The notes below the pieces were generated by a model. That model was not told the origin of the DNA. It did no database searches and was given only the letters and a program-made list of their open reading frames with translations. A stretch of DNA of 64,000 bases from Arthrobacter sp. MMS18-M83 (GTDB lineage Bacteria; Actinomycetota; Actinomycetes; Actinomycetales; Micrococcaceae), in assembly GCF_026683955.1 (NCBI RefSeq), contig NZ_CP113343.1, positions 2,728,001 through 2,792,000 on the forward strand, written 5' to 3'. Made by a program: the position numbers and the translations under genes. Shown in pieces: positions 50,017 through 58,903 of this stretch (position 1 is the stretch's first letter; the number at the start of each line of letters is the position of its first letter).

Positions 50017-50634
50017 CTATAGGTGTTGGATCCCCGCGCGCTGCATGGCGTCCCGGTAGATCTCGATGTTCTTGGCCAGGAGTTCCTGTTGCTTCGCCTC
50101 GGACAGGGCAAACGCCCGTCCGCCAAGCGCGCTTGCCTTGTAGACCTTGATTCCGTGCTGCCGGAGCGGCGAATGGTAGGTCTTCTCGTAGAGGGCCAGG
50201 AATGCCGCAGCCTCTGCGCCGTGCGCGACGATCGCGGAGACCCTCTTGTTGATCTTGAGGAACTGACGGAACGGACGGAGTCCGTCGGTCTTCTCCTGCG
50301 CGCTCAGTGCTGGCGGCAGGTCGGGGTCGCGGACCCACGGGTAGGAATTCCACGGCATGACGTAACGCACGTCCAATTCCGCCGAGTCATAGATCAGCTG
50401 AGCGCGGCGGGCGGCATCGTCGTCGTTGAGGTGCGAAACGAATCCCGACGCGGTGCCTTTGCCCGGGCTCGTATGGAGCGTGACAATCCGGCACTCATCT
50501 TCGTCATGCACAGGATCGATGTAAGGCACGGAAGAACCTGGCCTTTTGGCCATCAGTTCGTCGCACAGCTGCGTCACGGCAGCAATATTGGGCTCCTGTA
50601 GCAAGGCCCTTTTTTCGTCCCAGTCAATGGTCAC
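50017..50634 (-). CDS. Uracil-DNA glycosylase-superfamily-like protein
   Basis: The product has 205 residues from GTG 50634 (GGAGAG ribosome site). An upstream in-frame ATG adds 16 unlikely residues. LDVRYVMPWNSYPWVRDPDLP and RVSAIVAHGAEAAAFLALYEKTYHSPLRQHGI recall the motif order of the UDG fold (N-P/N-S-Y..., then a late H-S-P-L/R loop). The canonical GEAPG motif is absent, so catalytic activity on uracil is doubtful. It could be a family outlier in DNA repair. Confidence 0.55.
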   Translation of the reverse strand: MTIDWDEKRALLQEPNIAAVTQLCDELMAKRPGSSVPYIDPVHDEDECRIVTLHTSPGKGTASGFVSHLNDDDAARRAQLIYDSAELDVRYVMPWNSYPWVRDPDLPPALSAQEKTDGLRPFRQFLKINKRVSAIVAHGAEAAAFLALYEKTYHSPLRQHGIKVYKASALGGRAFALSEAKQQELLAKNIEIYRDAMQRAGIQHL

Positions 50635-50787
50635 GTTCTCTCCTTCGGCAGCGCGGCGTCCAGAATCGGCGTCTCTTGCCACTTTACGCGGTCGCTTTGC
50701 GCGTCGCTCACGCTCCTGCAGAGCCGAGGGCCAAATCGCACGACGCCGGACCGCACAGCGGGCACCTGAACCGCCCCTCGGGCGGGG

Positions 50788-51168
50788 CTACTGTCCCTTC
50801 AGCTTCTGCATATCGCGCCGGTCCTTCTTGGTGGGCCGCCCTGCGCCACGGTCGCGCTGGGGAAGTCCGAGGGCCGGCGCCGCGGGACGCTCCGGGGTGT
50901 GGTCAGTGAAACAGTGGGACGCTGCTTCGGCACCCACCCTTTTGGCAATGAGCCGGCGGACCTCAAGGATGCGCTCGAAGCCGGACTGGCGGACCCGGAT
51001 GGTGTCGCCGACAATCACCGATTGCGAGGCCTTGACCGGGTTCCCGTTGATTCGTACGTGCCCTGCCCGGCAGGCGGTTGTCGCCGCGGAACGGGTCTTA
51101 TAGGCGCGGATAGCCCAGAGCCAGGCGTCAATGCGCACGTTGCTCGGGGAAGACGGAAGGCTAGTCAT
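50788..51168 (-). CDS. S4-domain RNA-binding protein (Hsp15/HslR-like)
   Basis: The product has 126 residues from ATG 51168; a longer in-frame extension upstream has no family support. VRIDAWLWAIRAYKTRSAATTACRAGHVRINGNPVKASQSVIVGDTIRVRQSGFERILEV is a complete S4 domain. The tail is basic (GRPTKKDRRDMQKLKGQ). Hsp15 binds stalled 50S subunits carrying nascent chains, and this protein probably has a similar ribosome-rescue or translation role. Confidence 0.88.
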   Translation of the reverse strand: MTSLPSSPSNVRIDAWLWAIRAYKTRSAATTACRAGHVRINGNPVKASQSVIVGDTIRVRQSGFERILEVRRLIAKRVGAEAASHCFTDHTPERPAAPALGLPQRDRGAGRPTKKDRRDMQKLKGQ

Positions 51169-51267
51169 GATTGCGAACGAGTATAGTCGGCGCGCTGCCT
51201 GACCCGTCGTCGGCTCCGTTCCACGAAACCCTTGACGACGAAAGAAATGCACCCCAGACTATAGCGG

Positions 51268-51291
51268 TGCACATGTTGCACAGCATGTGCA
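51268..51291. promoter_or_regulatory. Operator upstream of the MFS/SDR/FucU/IclR operon
   Basis: TGCACATG (51268-51275) and CATGTGCA (51284-51291) are exact complements around eight bases, about 85 bases before the MFS start. TTGCACA inside repeats part of the arm. An IclR-family protein encoded at the operon end is the likely binder. Confidence 0.55.
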
Positions 51292-51373
51292 AGGATTGCT
51301 CGAAATAAAGAAACAATTGCCCGCTCACTGATCGGGCCTGCAACATCACGTTGATTGAGTCAAAGGAGCCTTG

Positions 51374-52792
51374 ATGAAAAGTGTTTTACCTGCCCAAATT
51401 GCGACATGGCAGTCGTTCGGTGAGCTGGGGGACCGGACTCTCGCGAAAGTTCGACGCAAGGTCATTCCCGTCATCTGCTTGCTGTACTTCATTGCCTTCT
51501 TGGATCGGAACAATGTCGGTTTCGCCAAACTCACCATGAGTGAGGACATCGGGCTGAGCGCATCCGCGTACGGGCTCGGTGCTGGCATCTTCTTCATTGG
51601 CTACGCCCTGTTTGAGATTCCGAGCAATGGAGGAATGTACCGCTTCGGAGCGAGGAAATGGATTGCCCGTATCCTTATCAGCTGGGGCGTTTGCGCCGCA
51701 GCGATGGCACTTGTGAATGGTGAAACGACGTTCAACGTCATCCGCTTCCTACTCGGAGCAGCCGAGGCGGGGTTCTTCCCCGCGGTCGTCTTCTACCTCA
51801 CTCTGTGGTTCCCTGCCGCCCAGCGGGTCACCGTCCTTGGGCTATTCGTTTTGGCTCAGCCGATCTCCAACGCCATTGGCGCTCCGGTTTCGGGCCTGCT
51901 GCTGAACCTTGAAGGGGTCGCGGGCCTTCATGGATGGCAGTGGCTCTACATTGTTGAGGGCATCCCCGCCGTCGTGCTTGGGATTCTTGCTCCGCGTTTG
52001 CTGACGGACAGGCCTGAACAGGCTCATTGGCTGTTGGATGAGGAGCGAGACTGGCTGAGCAACACGATGGCCAGGGAACTCGCAGACAAGCAGAAGTCCG
52101 GTCCGCACACCTTTCTGGGCGGCCTCAAGGATCGCAGAGCCCTTGTCTACGCTTTCCTCAACTTCGGTATGGTGTGCGGCATTTACGGCTTTGGTTTGTG
52201 GCTTCCCACAGTGGTCTCTGGCCTAGGCAAACTTAGTCCTGTCCAAGTTGGCTTCATCGTGGTCATCCCCTACGGAGCGGCCGCCGCATTCCTTTATTAC
52301 TGGAGCCGCAGGTCTGACCGGACCGGAAAACGCGCCGCGCACGCCAGCATCAGCATGCTGATTGCGGCCGCTGGCCTCGCAGGGGCGGCGTTCCTTTTGC
52401 CGGTCAACGCAATGGCAGCCCTCGCTTTCCTCACCATCGCCGCCATGGGAGTCTTTTCGGCTACGGCCCCACTCCTGTCAATGCCGTCGGCCGCATTGGG
52501 GGGTGCCGCGGCAGCAGCCGGGCTGGCTTTGGTCAATTCCATCGGAAACGTTGGAGGGTTTGTAGCTCCGTTCGCCGTCGGATTGCTCAATGACGCCACC
52601 CACAGCAACCTCGCCGGGCTGCTCTTCCTCTCTGTTTGCCTTGTCATCACCGCCTTGGCCACTTACCTGTATGCCCGCAACCGACCGGAAGGCACCACGG
52701 TGCCCAGTTCAGTCGCGGCAGCAGAGCTAGCCGAAACCAACGGACCCTCCATAGCTGGGGAGTCGAAAGAAAGGACCGCGTACCGTGCATGA
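51374..52792 (+). CDS. MFS transporter, anion:cation symporter (ACS) family
   Basis: The product has 472 residues with about 12 helices (ATG 51374; a TTG lies one codon earlier). KVIPVICLLYFIAFLDRNNVGFAKLTM and GIFFIGYALFEIPSN are signatures of the ACS family (hexuronate, phthalate, tartrate, 4-hydroxyphenylacetate carriers), as is RFLLGAAEAGFFPAVVFYLTLWFPAAQR. It imports an organic or sugar acid with protons. Its end overlaps the SDR start by 8 bases, so it opens a four-gene unit with an operator 85 bases upstream. Confidence 0.9.
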   Translation: MKSVLPAQIATWQSFGELGDRTLAKVRRKVIPVICLLYFIAFLDRNNVGFAKLTMSEDIGLSASAYGLGAGIFFIGYALFEIPSNGGMYRFGARKWIARILISWGVCAAAMALVNGETTFNVIRFLLGAAEAGFFPAVVFYLTLWFPAAQRVTVLGLFVLAQPISNAIGAPVSGLLLNLEGVAGLHGWQWLYIVEGIPAVVLGILAPRLLTDRPEQAHWLLDEERDWLSNTMARELADKQKSGPHTFLGGLKDRRALVYAFLNFGMVCGIYGFGLWLPTVVSGLGKLSPVQVGFIVVIPYGAAAAFLYYWSRRSDRTGKRAAHASISMLIAAAGLAGAAFLLPVNAMAALAFLTIAAMGVFSATAPLLSMPSAALGGAAAAAGLALVNSIGNVGGFVAPFAVGLLNDATHSNLAGLLFLSVCLVITALATYLYARNRPEGTTVPSSVAAAELAETNGPSIAGESKERTAYRA

Positions 52793-53546
52793 ATCTACAC
52801 TCCGAGGAAAAACAGCGCTTGTGACTGGAGGCGGGACGGGCATAGGGCAAGGTGTGGCCCTGGCGCTCGCCGAGGCAGGGGCAAGAGTAGCCATAACCTA
52901 CAACAGCCACCAGCCCGATTCTGCCTTCGCCCGGCGGGTGGAGAGCAGCTCTGGTAAACCACTGAAAGCACTTCAGGTAGACGCGACCAGCGAGGAGATC
53001 GTTGGGGAGGCTGTCGAGGAGATCGCCAGTAACTTTGGCGGGCTGGACATCTTGGTCAACAACGTCGGAGGCCTCGTCCAGCGATCAACCATAATGGATA
53101 TGGAGTACAGCCTCTGGCGGCAGGTGATGGGTGTCAACCTGGACGCAACATTCCTCATGACCCGTGCAGTCTTGCCCCACCTCCGCCGCAATGGTCGGAT
53201 CATCAACGTGGCCTCCCTTGCGGGGCGGAACGGTGGGCATGCCGGAGCAACCGCCTATGCCACCTCAAAAGCTGCTATTTTCGGCTTCACCCGGGGACTT
53301 GCCAAGGAGGTTGCGGAATCCGGGATAACAGTCAACGCTCTTGCGCCGGGCTTCATCGAGGCAACGCCGTTTCACGATACCTTCACCACATCCGAATCAA
53401 AGGCCGCCACCGTTGCAGGTATCCCTTTGGGGAGGGCTGGACTTCCGGAAGACGTCGCGGGGGCTGCCTTGTGGCTGGCTTCTGACCACTCGCGCTTTGT
53501 CACAGGAACCGTTGTGGACATCAACGGCGGGCAGTACTTCGCGTGA
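52785..53546 (+). CDS. Short-chain dehydrogenase/reductase, sugar-type
   Basis: The product has 253 residues, with a GTG start inside the MFS end. VTGGGTGIGQGVALALAEAG (TGxxxGxG), DILVNNVGG, NVASLAGRNGG and AYATSKAAI (Y-x-x-x-K) are present, with PLGRAGLPEDVAGAALWLAS and DINGGQ at the C-terminus, the FabG/sugar-dehydrogenase pattern. It probably oxidises the sugar imported by the MFS carrier. Its stop overlaps the GTG of the FucU gene by four bases. Confidence 0.9.
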   Translation: MHESTLRGKTALVTGGGTGIGQGVALALAEAGARVAITYNSHQPDSAFARRVESSSGKPLKALQVDATSEEIVGEAVEEIASNFGGLDILVNNVGGLVQRSTIMDMEYSLWRQVMGVNLDATFLMTRAVLPHLRRNGRIINVASLAGRNGGHAGATAYATSKAAIFGFTRGLAKEVAESGITVNALAPGFIEATPFHDTFTTSESKAATVAGIPLGRAGLPEDVAGAALWLASDHSRFVTGTVVDINGGQYFA

Positions 53547-53968
53547 TCCAGGGCAAACTTACCCATCCGCAGATCATCTCCGCGCTGGCGGCTGCCGGAC
53601 ACGGGGCGACTGTCCTGATTTCGGACGGGCACTATTCCGCGGCGACGGCCGTGGGGCCAAACGCAGTCACGATCTTCCTCAACCTGCAGGCGGGCGCTCC
53701 AACTGTTCCTCAGGTACTCGACGTGGTTCTGCAGATGGTTACGGTCGAGAAGCTGACACGCATCCTTCCGTCCGAGGACGCCAGGCCATGCTTGGTGCAC
53801 AGTGAAATAGATACACTGATGCCCGAGGACACCAAGGATGAATTCGTCGATCGCTTCCGGTTTTATGACCTTGCAAGGTCCGCTGATCTTGCGCTGTGCA
53901 TCGTCACGGGCGATTCACGGCGATTCGCTAATGTGCTTCTGACCCTGGGAGTGCTTCCCCAGACCTGA
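53543..53968 (+). CDS. RbsD/FucU-family sugar mutarotase
   Basis: The product has 141 residues with a GTG start (GTGA overlap with the SDR). GKLTHPQIISALAAAGHGATVLISDGHYSAAT is the family N-terminus with the catalytic histidine (GHGA..DGHY), and FYDLARSADLALCIVTGDSRRFANVLLTLG carries the conserved Y and the T-G-D-x-R motif. It interconverts pyranose/furanose or anomeric forms of a monosaccharide. The unit therefore handles a sugar, possibly fucose-, ribose- or rhamnose-like. Confidence 0.88.
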   Translation: MIQGKLTHPQIISALAAAGHGATVLISDGHYSAATAVGPNAVTIFLNLQAGAPTVPQVLDVVLQMVTVEKLTRILPSEDARPCLVHSEIDTLMPEDTKDEFVDRFRFYDLARSADLALCIVTGDSRRFANVLLTLGVLPQT

Positions 53969-54009
53969 CGAGCTTCTATCGGCCCGCCCGAACAGAAAGG
54001 TGCCATGAC

Positions 54010-54774
54010 GTGTCCCAGACAGTAGGGCGGGCCATAGACATTCTTGAGTACTGCAGTGACCAGCCTCGTGAAATCAAGGACATTGCGGATTGGTTGGGAG
54101 TCCACCGGACTACGGCGATGAGGTTGGTCAATACCCTGATTGGAGCTGGATTTCTCCGTAAGGACGATTCCGGCCGCTTCGGTGTGGGATTCCGACTTGC
54201 TGGGTTAGCCCAGTCAGCCCTCGAACAGTTTGACCTGCGTTCCCTGGTTCACCCTCATATCCTGCAACTCAGCAAGCGGGTGGGACATACCGTCCAGTTT
54301 GCGGTTGCGGAAGCTGCCCACCTTGTCTACGTGGACAAAATTGAACCGCCTAACTCCATCACCCTCAACACCAAGATTGGCGGATTGGTGGTGGTGCACA
54401 CGGCCGGAGTCAGCAAAGCCATCCTTGCGTTCCTGCAAGCCCGGCAAAGAGACCAGATATTGGACCACGCCACGTTCGAGCAGTTCACCCCCACAACCAT
54501 CACGTCCAGGGGAGAATTCCTCCGAGTGCTCGGGGACGTGCGGAAAAATGGCTGGGCTGCGGACCGGGGAGAGTATGAGTCCTTCTCCAATTGCATTGCC
54601 GCCCCCGTCCACAGCCATACCGGGGCGGTTGCGGGTGCTATCTCGATTACTGCTTTTAAAGAACGTGCCGATTTGGATGCCCTCAAGCTGCTGTTGCCTC
54701 AGCTACTTGAGACCACCCACGCCATCTCCCAGGAGCTGGGCTGGCGCGAGCCGGGGGCGCCGACGGAGGGCTGA
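54010..54774 (+). CDS. IclR-family transcriptional regulator
   Basis: The product has 254 residues with a GTG start. N-terminal winged helix: VGRAIDILEYCSDQPREIKDIADWLGVHRTTAMRLVNTLIGAGFLRKDDSGRFGVGFRL. The C-terminal effector domain includes AAHLVYVDKIEPPNSITLNTKIGG, HTAGVSKAILAFL, and CIAAPVHSHTGAVAGAISITAFKER. It is 41 bases after the FucU gene and probably regulates this operon through the TGCACATG palindrome. The ligand is likely the sugar or its acid. Confidence 0.92.
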   Translation: MSQTVGRAIDILEYCSDQPREIKDIADWLGVHRTTAMRLVNTLIGAGFLRKDDSGRFGVGFRLAGLAQSALEQFDLRSLVHPHILQLSKRVGHTVQFAVAEAAHLVYVDKIEPPNSITLNTKIGGLVVVHTAGVSKAILAFLQARQRDQILDHATFEQFTPTTITSRGEFLRVLGDVRKNGWAADRGEYESFSNCIAAPVHSHTGAVAGAISITAFKERADLDALKLLLPQLLETTHAISQELGWREPGAPTEG

Positions 54775-54781
54775 TTACCGA

Positions 54782-54814
54782 CGTCGTAGTTCCGCGTCTT
54801 CAGGAACTACGACG
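54782..54814 (+). terminator. Terminator after the IclR gene
   Basis: CGTCGTAGTTCC (54782-54793) pairs exactly with GGAACTACGACG (54803-54814) around nine bases, starting eight bases after the stop. Confidence 0.7.
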
Positions 54815-54864
54815 CCGAGCCGCTCATCTACCACGGGGCCGGCTTCAGGCAACTGGTGGCCTGA
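54790..54864 (+). pseudogene. Possible 3' gene fragment (24 codons)
   Basis: After a TAG, 24 codons to a TGA at 54862 (starting FRVFRNYDAEPLIYHGAG) have G or C in the third position in 23 of 24, as in real genes here. There is no start codon and I cannot name the family. It overlaps the right arm of the terminator hairpin. It may be the tail of a deleted gene or chance. Confidence 0.25.
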
Positions 54865-54877
54865 GGCTGGACGCAGC

Positions 54878-54966
54878 CCCAACTGACTCGCAGTAGCGGC
54901 CCCAACTGACTCGCAGTAGGTGTCGTTATGAGCCGTCAAAACGACAACAAATGCGAGTTAGTTGGG
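54878..54966. repeat. Long palindromic repeat element, copy 3, with duplicated left arm
   Basis: The word CCCAACTGACTCGCAGTAG occurs at 54878 and again at 54901 (23-base step). The second copy pairs with the right arm 54940-54966, which reads AACGACAACAAATGCGAG then TTAGTTGGG. The left arm differs from copies 1 and 2 in five central bases, so this copy is partly degenerate. Confidence 0.8.
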
Positions 54967-54986
54967 TCAGACGGGCGCTTGGGACT

Positions 54987-55706
54987 CTACGCTCGGGGGC
55001 GGGCTCCTGCGGAGGCTGTCACTCGTCCGGATGAGACCGGCTTGCCTCCGTGTGGGTCTTCTTGGCGTTCACGGACCGGCGCCACAATCTCGTGGGGCGT
55101 TGCCTCTTGGGCTGGTGTTTCCTGTGCCCGTTCAGCATCCCGGGCCGCGGCCCGGGCGTCAGCCTCGGCAACGGCTGCCGCCCATTGACTGTTCAGGACC
55201 GGCGGATCCGGCTTTACCGCAACCACGAAGGGATGTTCCTTGGCCTGGGTTGTGGCCACGGCCGTGGCAGCGGTTGCGATTCGTGCCTTGACCTGCGCGG
55301 GCTTGGGCCACGTCCGTGGATCCACGAGCCGCTTCCAAGGGAAGGACCGGAAAGCAGTCCACCCCGCGGACCACAGCAACTTGGTGGTCCTCAGGACTCC
55401 AAGGCGCGGTTTCTCGGGGGCAGCCGCACCCGTCCCCAAGGAACCGGCATCCGCCATCGTCGATTCCACAGACTCCGCCAGGGTCGGGACGCGCCGGGGC
55501 CTCGGCGGCAGGTGCACAACCGGGACCGTATTGCGCTTCGGGAAGATTCCCACCATGGCGAGAAGGATGATCGAGAGCAACTTCACGACGCCGGCCAGCA
55601 CCAAAGTGATAACCATCAGGAAGCCCAAAGCGAGGAACATGATCGAGGCGAGTCCGAGCGTGCCGAAAAAGGTCAGATTGAGGGCCAGTGTTGTTGGATC
55701 CTCCAC
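54987..55706 (-). CDS. Hypothetical membrane protein, two TM helices and a long Ala/Pro-rich cytoplasmic tail
   Basis: Not recognised; 239 residues. Two adjacent helices lie at the N-terminus (FFGTLGLASIMFLALGFLMVITLVLAGVV and LLSIILLAMVGIF), then a basic Pro-rich segment (PKRNTVPVVHLPPRPRRVPTL), a central conserved-looking part (LLWSAGWTAFRSFPWKRLVDPRTWPKP) and a charged Ala/Glu tail. Codon bias is strong, so it is a real gene. A shorter protein at 58355 has a similar one-helix plus WT/W-rich layout. No operon partner. Confidence 0.6.
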   Translation of the reverse strand: MEDPTTLALNLTFFGTLGLASIMFLALGFLMVITLVLAGVVKLLSIILLAMVGIFPKRNTVPVVHLPPRPRRVPTLAESVESTMADAGSLGTGAAAPEKPRLGVLRTTKLLWSAGWTAFRSFPWKRLVDPRTWPKPAQVKARIATAATAVATTQAKEHPFVVAVKPDPPVLNSQWAAAVAEADARAAARDAERAQETPAQEATPHEIVAPVRERQEDPHGGKPVSSGRVTASAGARPRA

Positions 55707-55898
55707 GTAGCCTCCCCGAGCCAGAGTTGTGAGGTGGATGCCGCAACCGTCGGTCCGCGGGCATGTCTCCTAGCCTACGGGCGAAATCTGGATGAATCAT
55801 CCGTCAAACTCCGCCTCGTCTAGGTTGTATCGAAGCTGTTATCTGGTGTGACAAGATTTGTTGCCTAGCTCTCACCATTCAGTCCAGATAGGGCGTCA

Positions 55899-56303
55899 AT
55901 GCCACTCGATTCCGCTCGCCTCCGCCACGGCACCTGCCCTTGCCTGTCCGGGGAGCAGTACACCGCGTGCTGCGGACGTTTCCATCGCGGGGACGCCGAT
56001 GCGCCCACCGCTGAGCAGCTCATGCGCGCCCGCTACTCGGCCTTCGTGGTCCTTGACACGGACTACATTCTGCGCACGTGGCACCCGGACACACGCCCGG
56101 CGGCACTGGACTTGGACCCGGATATTGAGTGGCTGCGGCTGGACATCCTGGCAACGCGCCACGGCGGTCCCTTGGACCTTGAAGGATCGGTCGAGTTCGC
56201 GGCGCACTACCGGTCCGACGGCGAAAGCGGGGTCCAGCGCGAAACCAGCCGCTTCGTGCGGATTGATCGCCGCTGGTACTACCTCGACGGCGACGTCGGC
56301 TAG
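55899..56303 (+). CDS. YchJ-family protein
   Basis: The product has 134 residues. The SEC-C-like N-terminus CPCLSGEQYTACCGRFH carries the metal-binding cysteines, followed by TAEQLMRARYSAFVVLDTDYILRTWHPDTRP, the YchJ middle domain (NTF2-like), and WYYLDGDVG at the end. Function is unknown; a zinc-binding, possibly nucleic-acid or protein-associated role is assumed. Single gene. Confidence 0.88.
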   Translation: MPLDSARLRHGTCPCLSGEQYTACCGRFHRGDADAPTAEQLMRARYSAFVVLDTDYILRTWHPDTRPAALDLDPDIEWLRLDILATRHGGPLDLEGSVEFAAHYRSDGESGVQRETSRFVRIDRRWYYLDGDVG

Positions 56304-56337
56304 CTCTTTCCGCCCGTGCCGCGGTCAGCACCGGGCC

Positions 56338-58290
56338 TCAGCGGTACTTCCGGTGCAGGCTCTTCTTCGATGACGCTCCAGGGGAGGCATCGGCGATCCA
56401 TGGGCCTGTACCTTCGGACTGGTCCAGGATTCCGGCCTCGAGCCAGGCGTAGTCGCCAGCCAGGACGTTCGATGACAGCTCGTGATCGACGTCGTCGGTG
56501 TTCCGCCACAATTGCTCGAAGTATCCGTCCACGCGTATCCGGGCTTGCTCGCAGAAGGCTTCGGCAAGTTCGTAGGCCGCCGCACCCTGTTCCGGCGCCG
56601 TCTGCAACAGCATTTCGGCCCGTGAGCAGCACGCGGCCATGGCAAACAACTCCGCTCCGATATCCACAATCCTGCCGAGGAAGGCTTGTTTGTACTCGAG
56701 CCTCGCCTGCCAGCGGCCCATCCCGTAGAACGTCTGCCGGGCGAGCCTTCGAGAAGCCCGCTCCACATACCGCAATTGCTTGGCCAAGCGCCCAAACTCA
56801 CCATAGGAGCGGGGGTCCATTCCGGCTCCGGCCACGAGCTTGGGGAGCCACTTTGCGTAAAAACCGGAGGCGCCGACGGCGGCACGCGCCTTCTCCTGCA
56901 GGGTCGCGTCCGCGGAAGCGAGCTCGCCCGCTGCCGAAAGGTGGGCGTCGACGGCTTCGCGGGCGATGAGCAGGCGCATGATCTCGGACGAGCCTTCAAA
57001 GATCCGGTTGATGCGCATGTCCCGCAGCAGTTGCTCCGCCGCTACTGCGCGTTCCCCCCGGGCTTCAAGGGAATCAGCCGTCTCGAAGCCACGACCACCA
57101 CGGATCTGCACCAGCTCGTCAGCCACCGTGTAGCTCAGCTCAGTGGACCAAAGCTTGGCCAAGGCGGCCTCGATCCGAACATCCTTCTGCCCGGAGTCGG
57201 CCATTTCGGCGGAGAGCTCAAAGACGGATTCGAGGGCAAAAGTGGTGGCGGCGATAAAGGCGATCTTCTTGCCGACGGCCTCATGTTTTCCAACCGGACG
57301 TCCCCATTGGGAGCGCGCGTTGGACCATTCACGGGCGATCTTCAGCGACCACTTGCCCGCGGCCACGCATAGTCCGGGGATGGAGAGACGGCCCGTGTTG
57401 AGCGTCGTGAGCGCGATCTTGAGCCCTTGGCCCTCCCGGCCGAGCCTGTTGGCTGCAGGTACACGAACCTGGTGGAAACGGGTCACCCCGTTCTCGATGC
57501 CGCGCAGGCCCATGAAGGAATTGCGGTTCTCGACAGTGATGCCGGGAGAGTCCATTTCCACCACGAACGCTGTGATGCCGCCCTTCAGGACCGTGCCGTC
57601 GGGGCCGGTGCGGGCCGGAACAACCGCCATGACCACCACTAGCTCGGCAATGACGCCGTTGGTGGTCCAAAGTTTTACGCCGTCCAAAACGTAGGACTCG
57701 CCGTCGTCGCTTGGCACTGCGGTGCAGCCCATCCGGGCGGGGTCGCTGCCGACGTCGGGCTCTGTTAACAGGAAAGCCGTGATAGCGCCGGCGGCGCAAC
57801 GCGGCAGGTACTCCTGCTTTTGTTCGGGCGTGCCGAAGACCTTGACCGGCTCCGGGACGCCGATGGATTGGTGGGCCGAAAGCAGCGCGCCCAGGCTCGG
57901 GTGGACCGATCCCAGGAGAGCCAAGGCTCTTCCGTAGTAGACCAGAGACAGGCCCAAGCCGCCGTACTCGCGCGGAATCTTCATGCCGAAAACGCCCAGC
58001 TCGGTGAGGCCCGCGAGATATTCGTCCGGGATTTTGGCATCGCGCTCGATCATGCGGCCGGACATGGTGCCGCAGAATTCCGTCAACTTCGACATGAACT
58101 CTTCGCCGCGCTCGACGTCCTCGGCTCTTGCTTGTGGCCAAGGGTGGATTAATCCAAGATCGAAATCGCCCAGATACAGCCCTTTGGCAAAACTTGGGCG
58201 GTTCCATTCGGTTTCGCGGGCGGCTTCGGCGACGGCGCGGGCTTCTGCCGCTGTGACGTCGGTGCTCTTGTTGTCAGTGGCGGAGGTCAT
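56338..58290 (-). CDS. Acyl-CoA dehydrogenase, long VLCAD/ACAD9-like form
   Basis: The product has 650 residues, longer than typical acyl-CoA dehydrogenases (about 380-400), with a C-terminal helical extension as in VLCAD. Motifs: FGMKIPREYGGLGLS, AFLLTEPDVGSDPARM (flavin contact), NSFMGLRGIENGVTRFHQVRVP, RSQWGRPVGKHEAVGKKIA and RINRIFEGSSEIMRLLIA with the catalytic glutamate. It catalyses the first step of beta-oxidation with FAD and an electron-transfer flavoprotein. It stands alone, with no thiolase or hydratase nearby. Confidence 0.92.
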   Translation of the reverse strand: MTSATDNKSTDVTAAEARAVAEAARETEWNRPSFAKGLYLGDFDLGLIHPWPQARAEDVERGEEFMSKLTEFCGTMSGRMIERDAKIPDEYLAGLTELGVFGMKIPREYGGLGLSLVYYGRALALLGSVHPSLGALLSAHQSIGVPEPVKVFGTPEQKQEYLPRCAAGAITAFLLTEPDVGSDPARMGCTAVPSDDGESYVLDGVKLWTTNGVIAELVVVMAVVPARTGPDGTVLKGGITAFVVEMDSPGITVENRNSFMGLRGIENGVTRFHQVRVPAANRLGREGQGLKIALTTLNTGRLSIPGLCVAAGKWSLKIAREWSNARSQWGRPVGKHEAVGKKIAFIAATTFALESVFELSAEMADSGQKDVRIEAALAKLWSTELSYTVADELVQIRGGRGFETADSLEARGERAVAAEQLLRDMRINRIFEGSSEIMRLLIAREAVDAHLSAAGELASADATLQEKARAAVGASGFYAKWLPKLVAGAGMDPRSYGEFGRLAKQLRYVERASRRLARQTFYGMGRWQARLEYKQAFLGRIVDIGAELFAMAACCSRAEMLLQTAPEQGAAAYELAEAFCEQARIRVDGYFEQLWRNTDDVDHELSSNVLAGDYAWLEAGILDQSEGTGPWIADASPGASSKKSLHRKYR

Positions 58291-58354
58291 AGGAAGGCTC
58301 CTCTTGCCGGTTGTGCCGGTTCGAGCCCAGGATCCGCCTCGGGTGGGGGACCCT

Positions 58355-58657
58355 TCAGCTGTCCCTCAATGCTACCCGCGGGTAGGTACCTGTGCTAGGG
58401 GAGGTTTGCGATGGGAATTCCACTGGCAGCTCGACCTTTCCGGCCTGGTGGACCAGCTGATCCCACGCGAAATTGATGCCGTGGACCAGCCCACCCAGCA
58501 CGTTCTTCACGGTGAACCAGGCGAGGCTCGCCGCTCCGACCAACGCAAGGGTGGCCATGGCGGCTACCACGATGAAGGCCGCCAGAACCAGGCCCAGGAC
58601 CAGTGTTCCGCCGAAAACGTAGGTGCTGGTGTCCATAGTCGTAAGGTCGAACTGCAT
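58355..58657 (-). CDS. Small hypothetical membrane protein
   Basis: Not recognised; 100 residues from ATG 58657 (MQFDLTTMDTSTYVFGGTLVL). One long hydrophobic region (VLGLVLAAFIVVAAMATLALVGAASLAWF) is followed by FTVKNVLGGLVHGINFAWDQLVHQAGKVELPVEF. A longer frame upstream has no support. It lies between the acyl-CoA dehydrogenase promoter side and the Wadjet genes. The 245 bases 58658-58903 hold the divergent promoters; no clear operator is seen. Confidence 0.5.
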   Translation of the reverse strand: MQFDLTTMDTSTYVFGGTLVLGLVLAAFIVVAAMATLALVGAASLAWFTVKNVLGGLVHGINFAWDQLVHQAGKVELPVEFPSQTSPSTGTYPRVALRDS

Positions 58658-58903
58658 CGGGTCCCCTCCGCAACGCTGCCAAAGCCGACGTCGGAATGTC
58701 GAAGTCGTTGGTGACGACACTAGGGGCGATATCGGCAGTTCAGCTAGCAACAACACCGGCCGCCATGCGTGTCGATACGCGATCGAAACCCTACCGCTAG
58801 GTAGATCACGGAAGGGTTGCGGTGCACCCTGCGTTAACCTTGTACGGGGCAGTTTTCGGGATTTCCGCTGCCAATAGGTTCCGCAGCAGCTGAAGGAGAG
58901 TAA

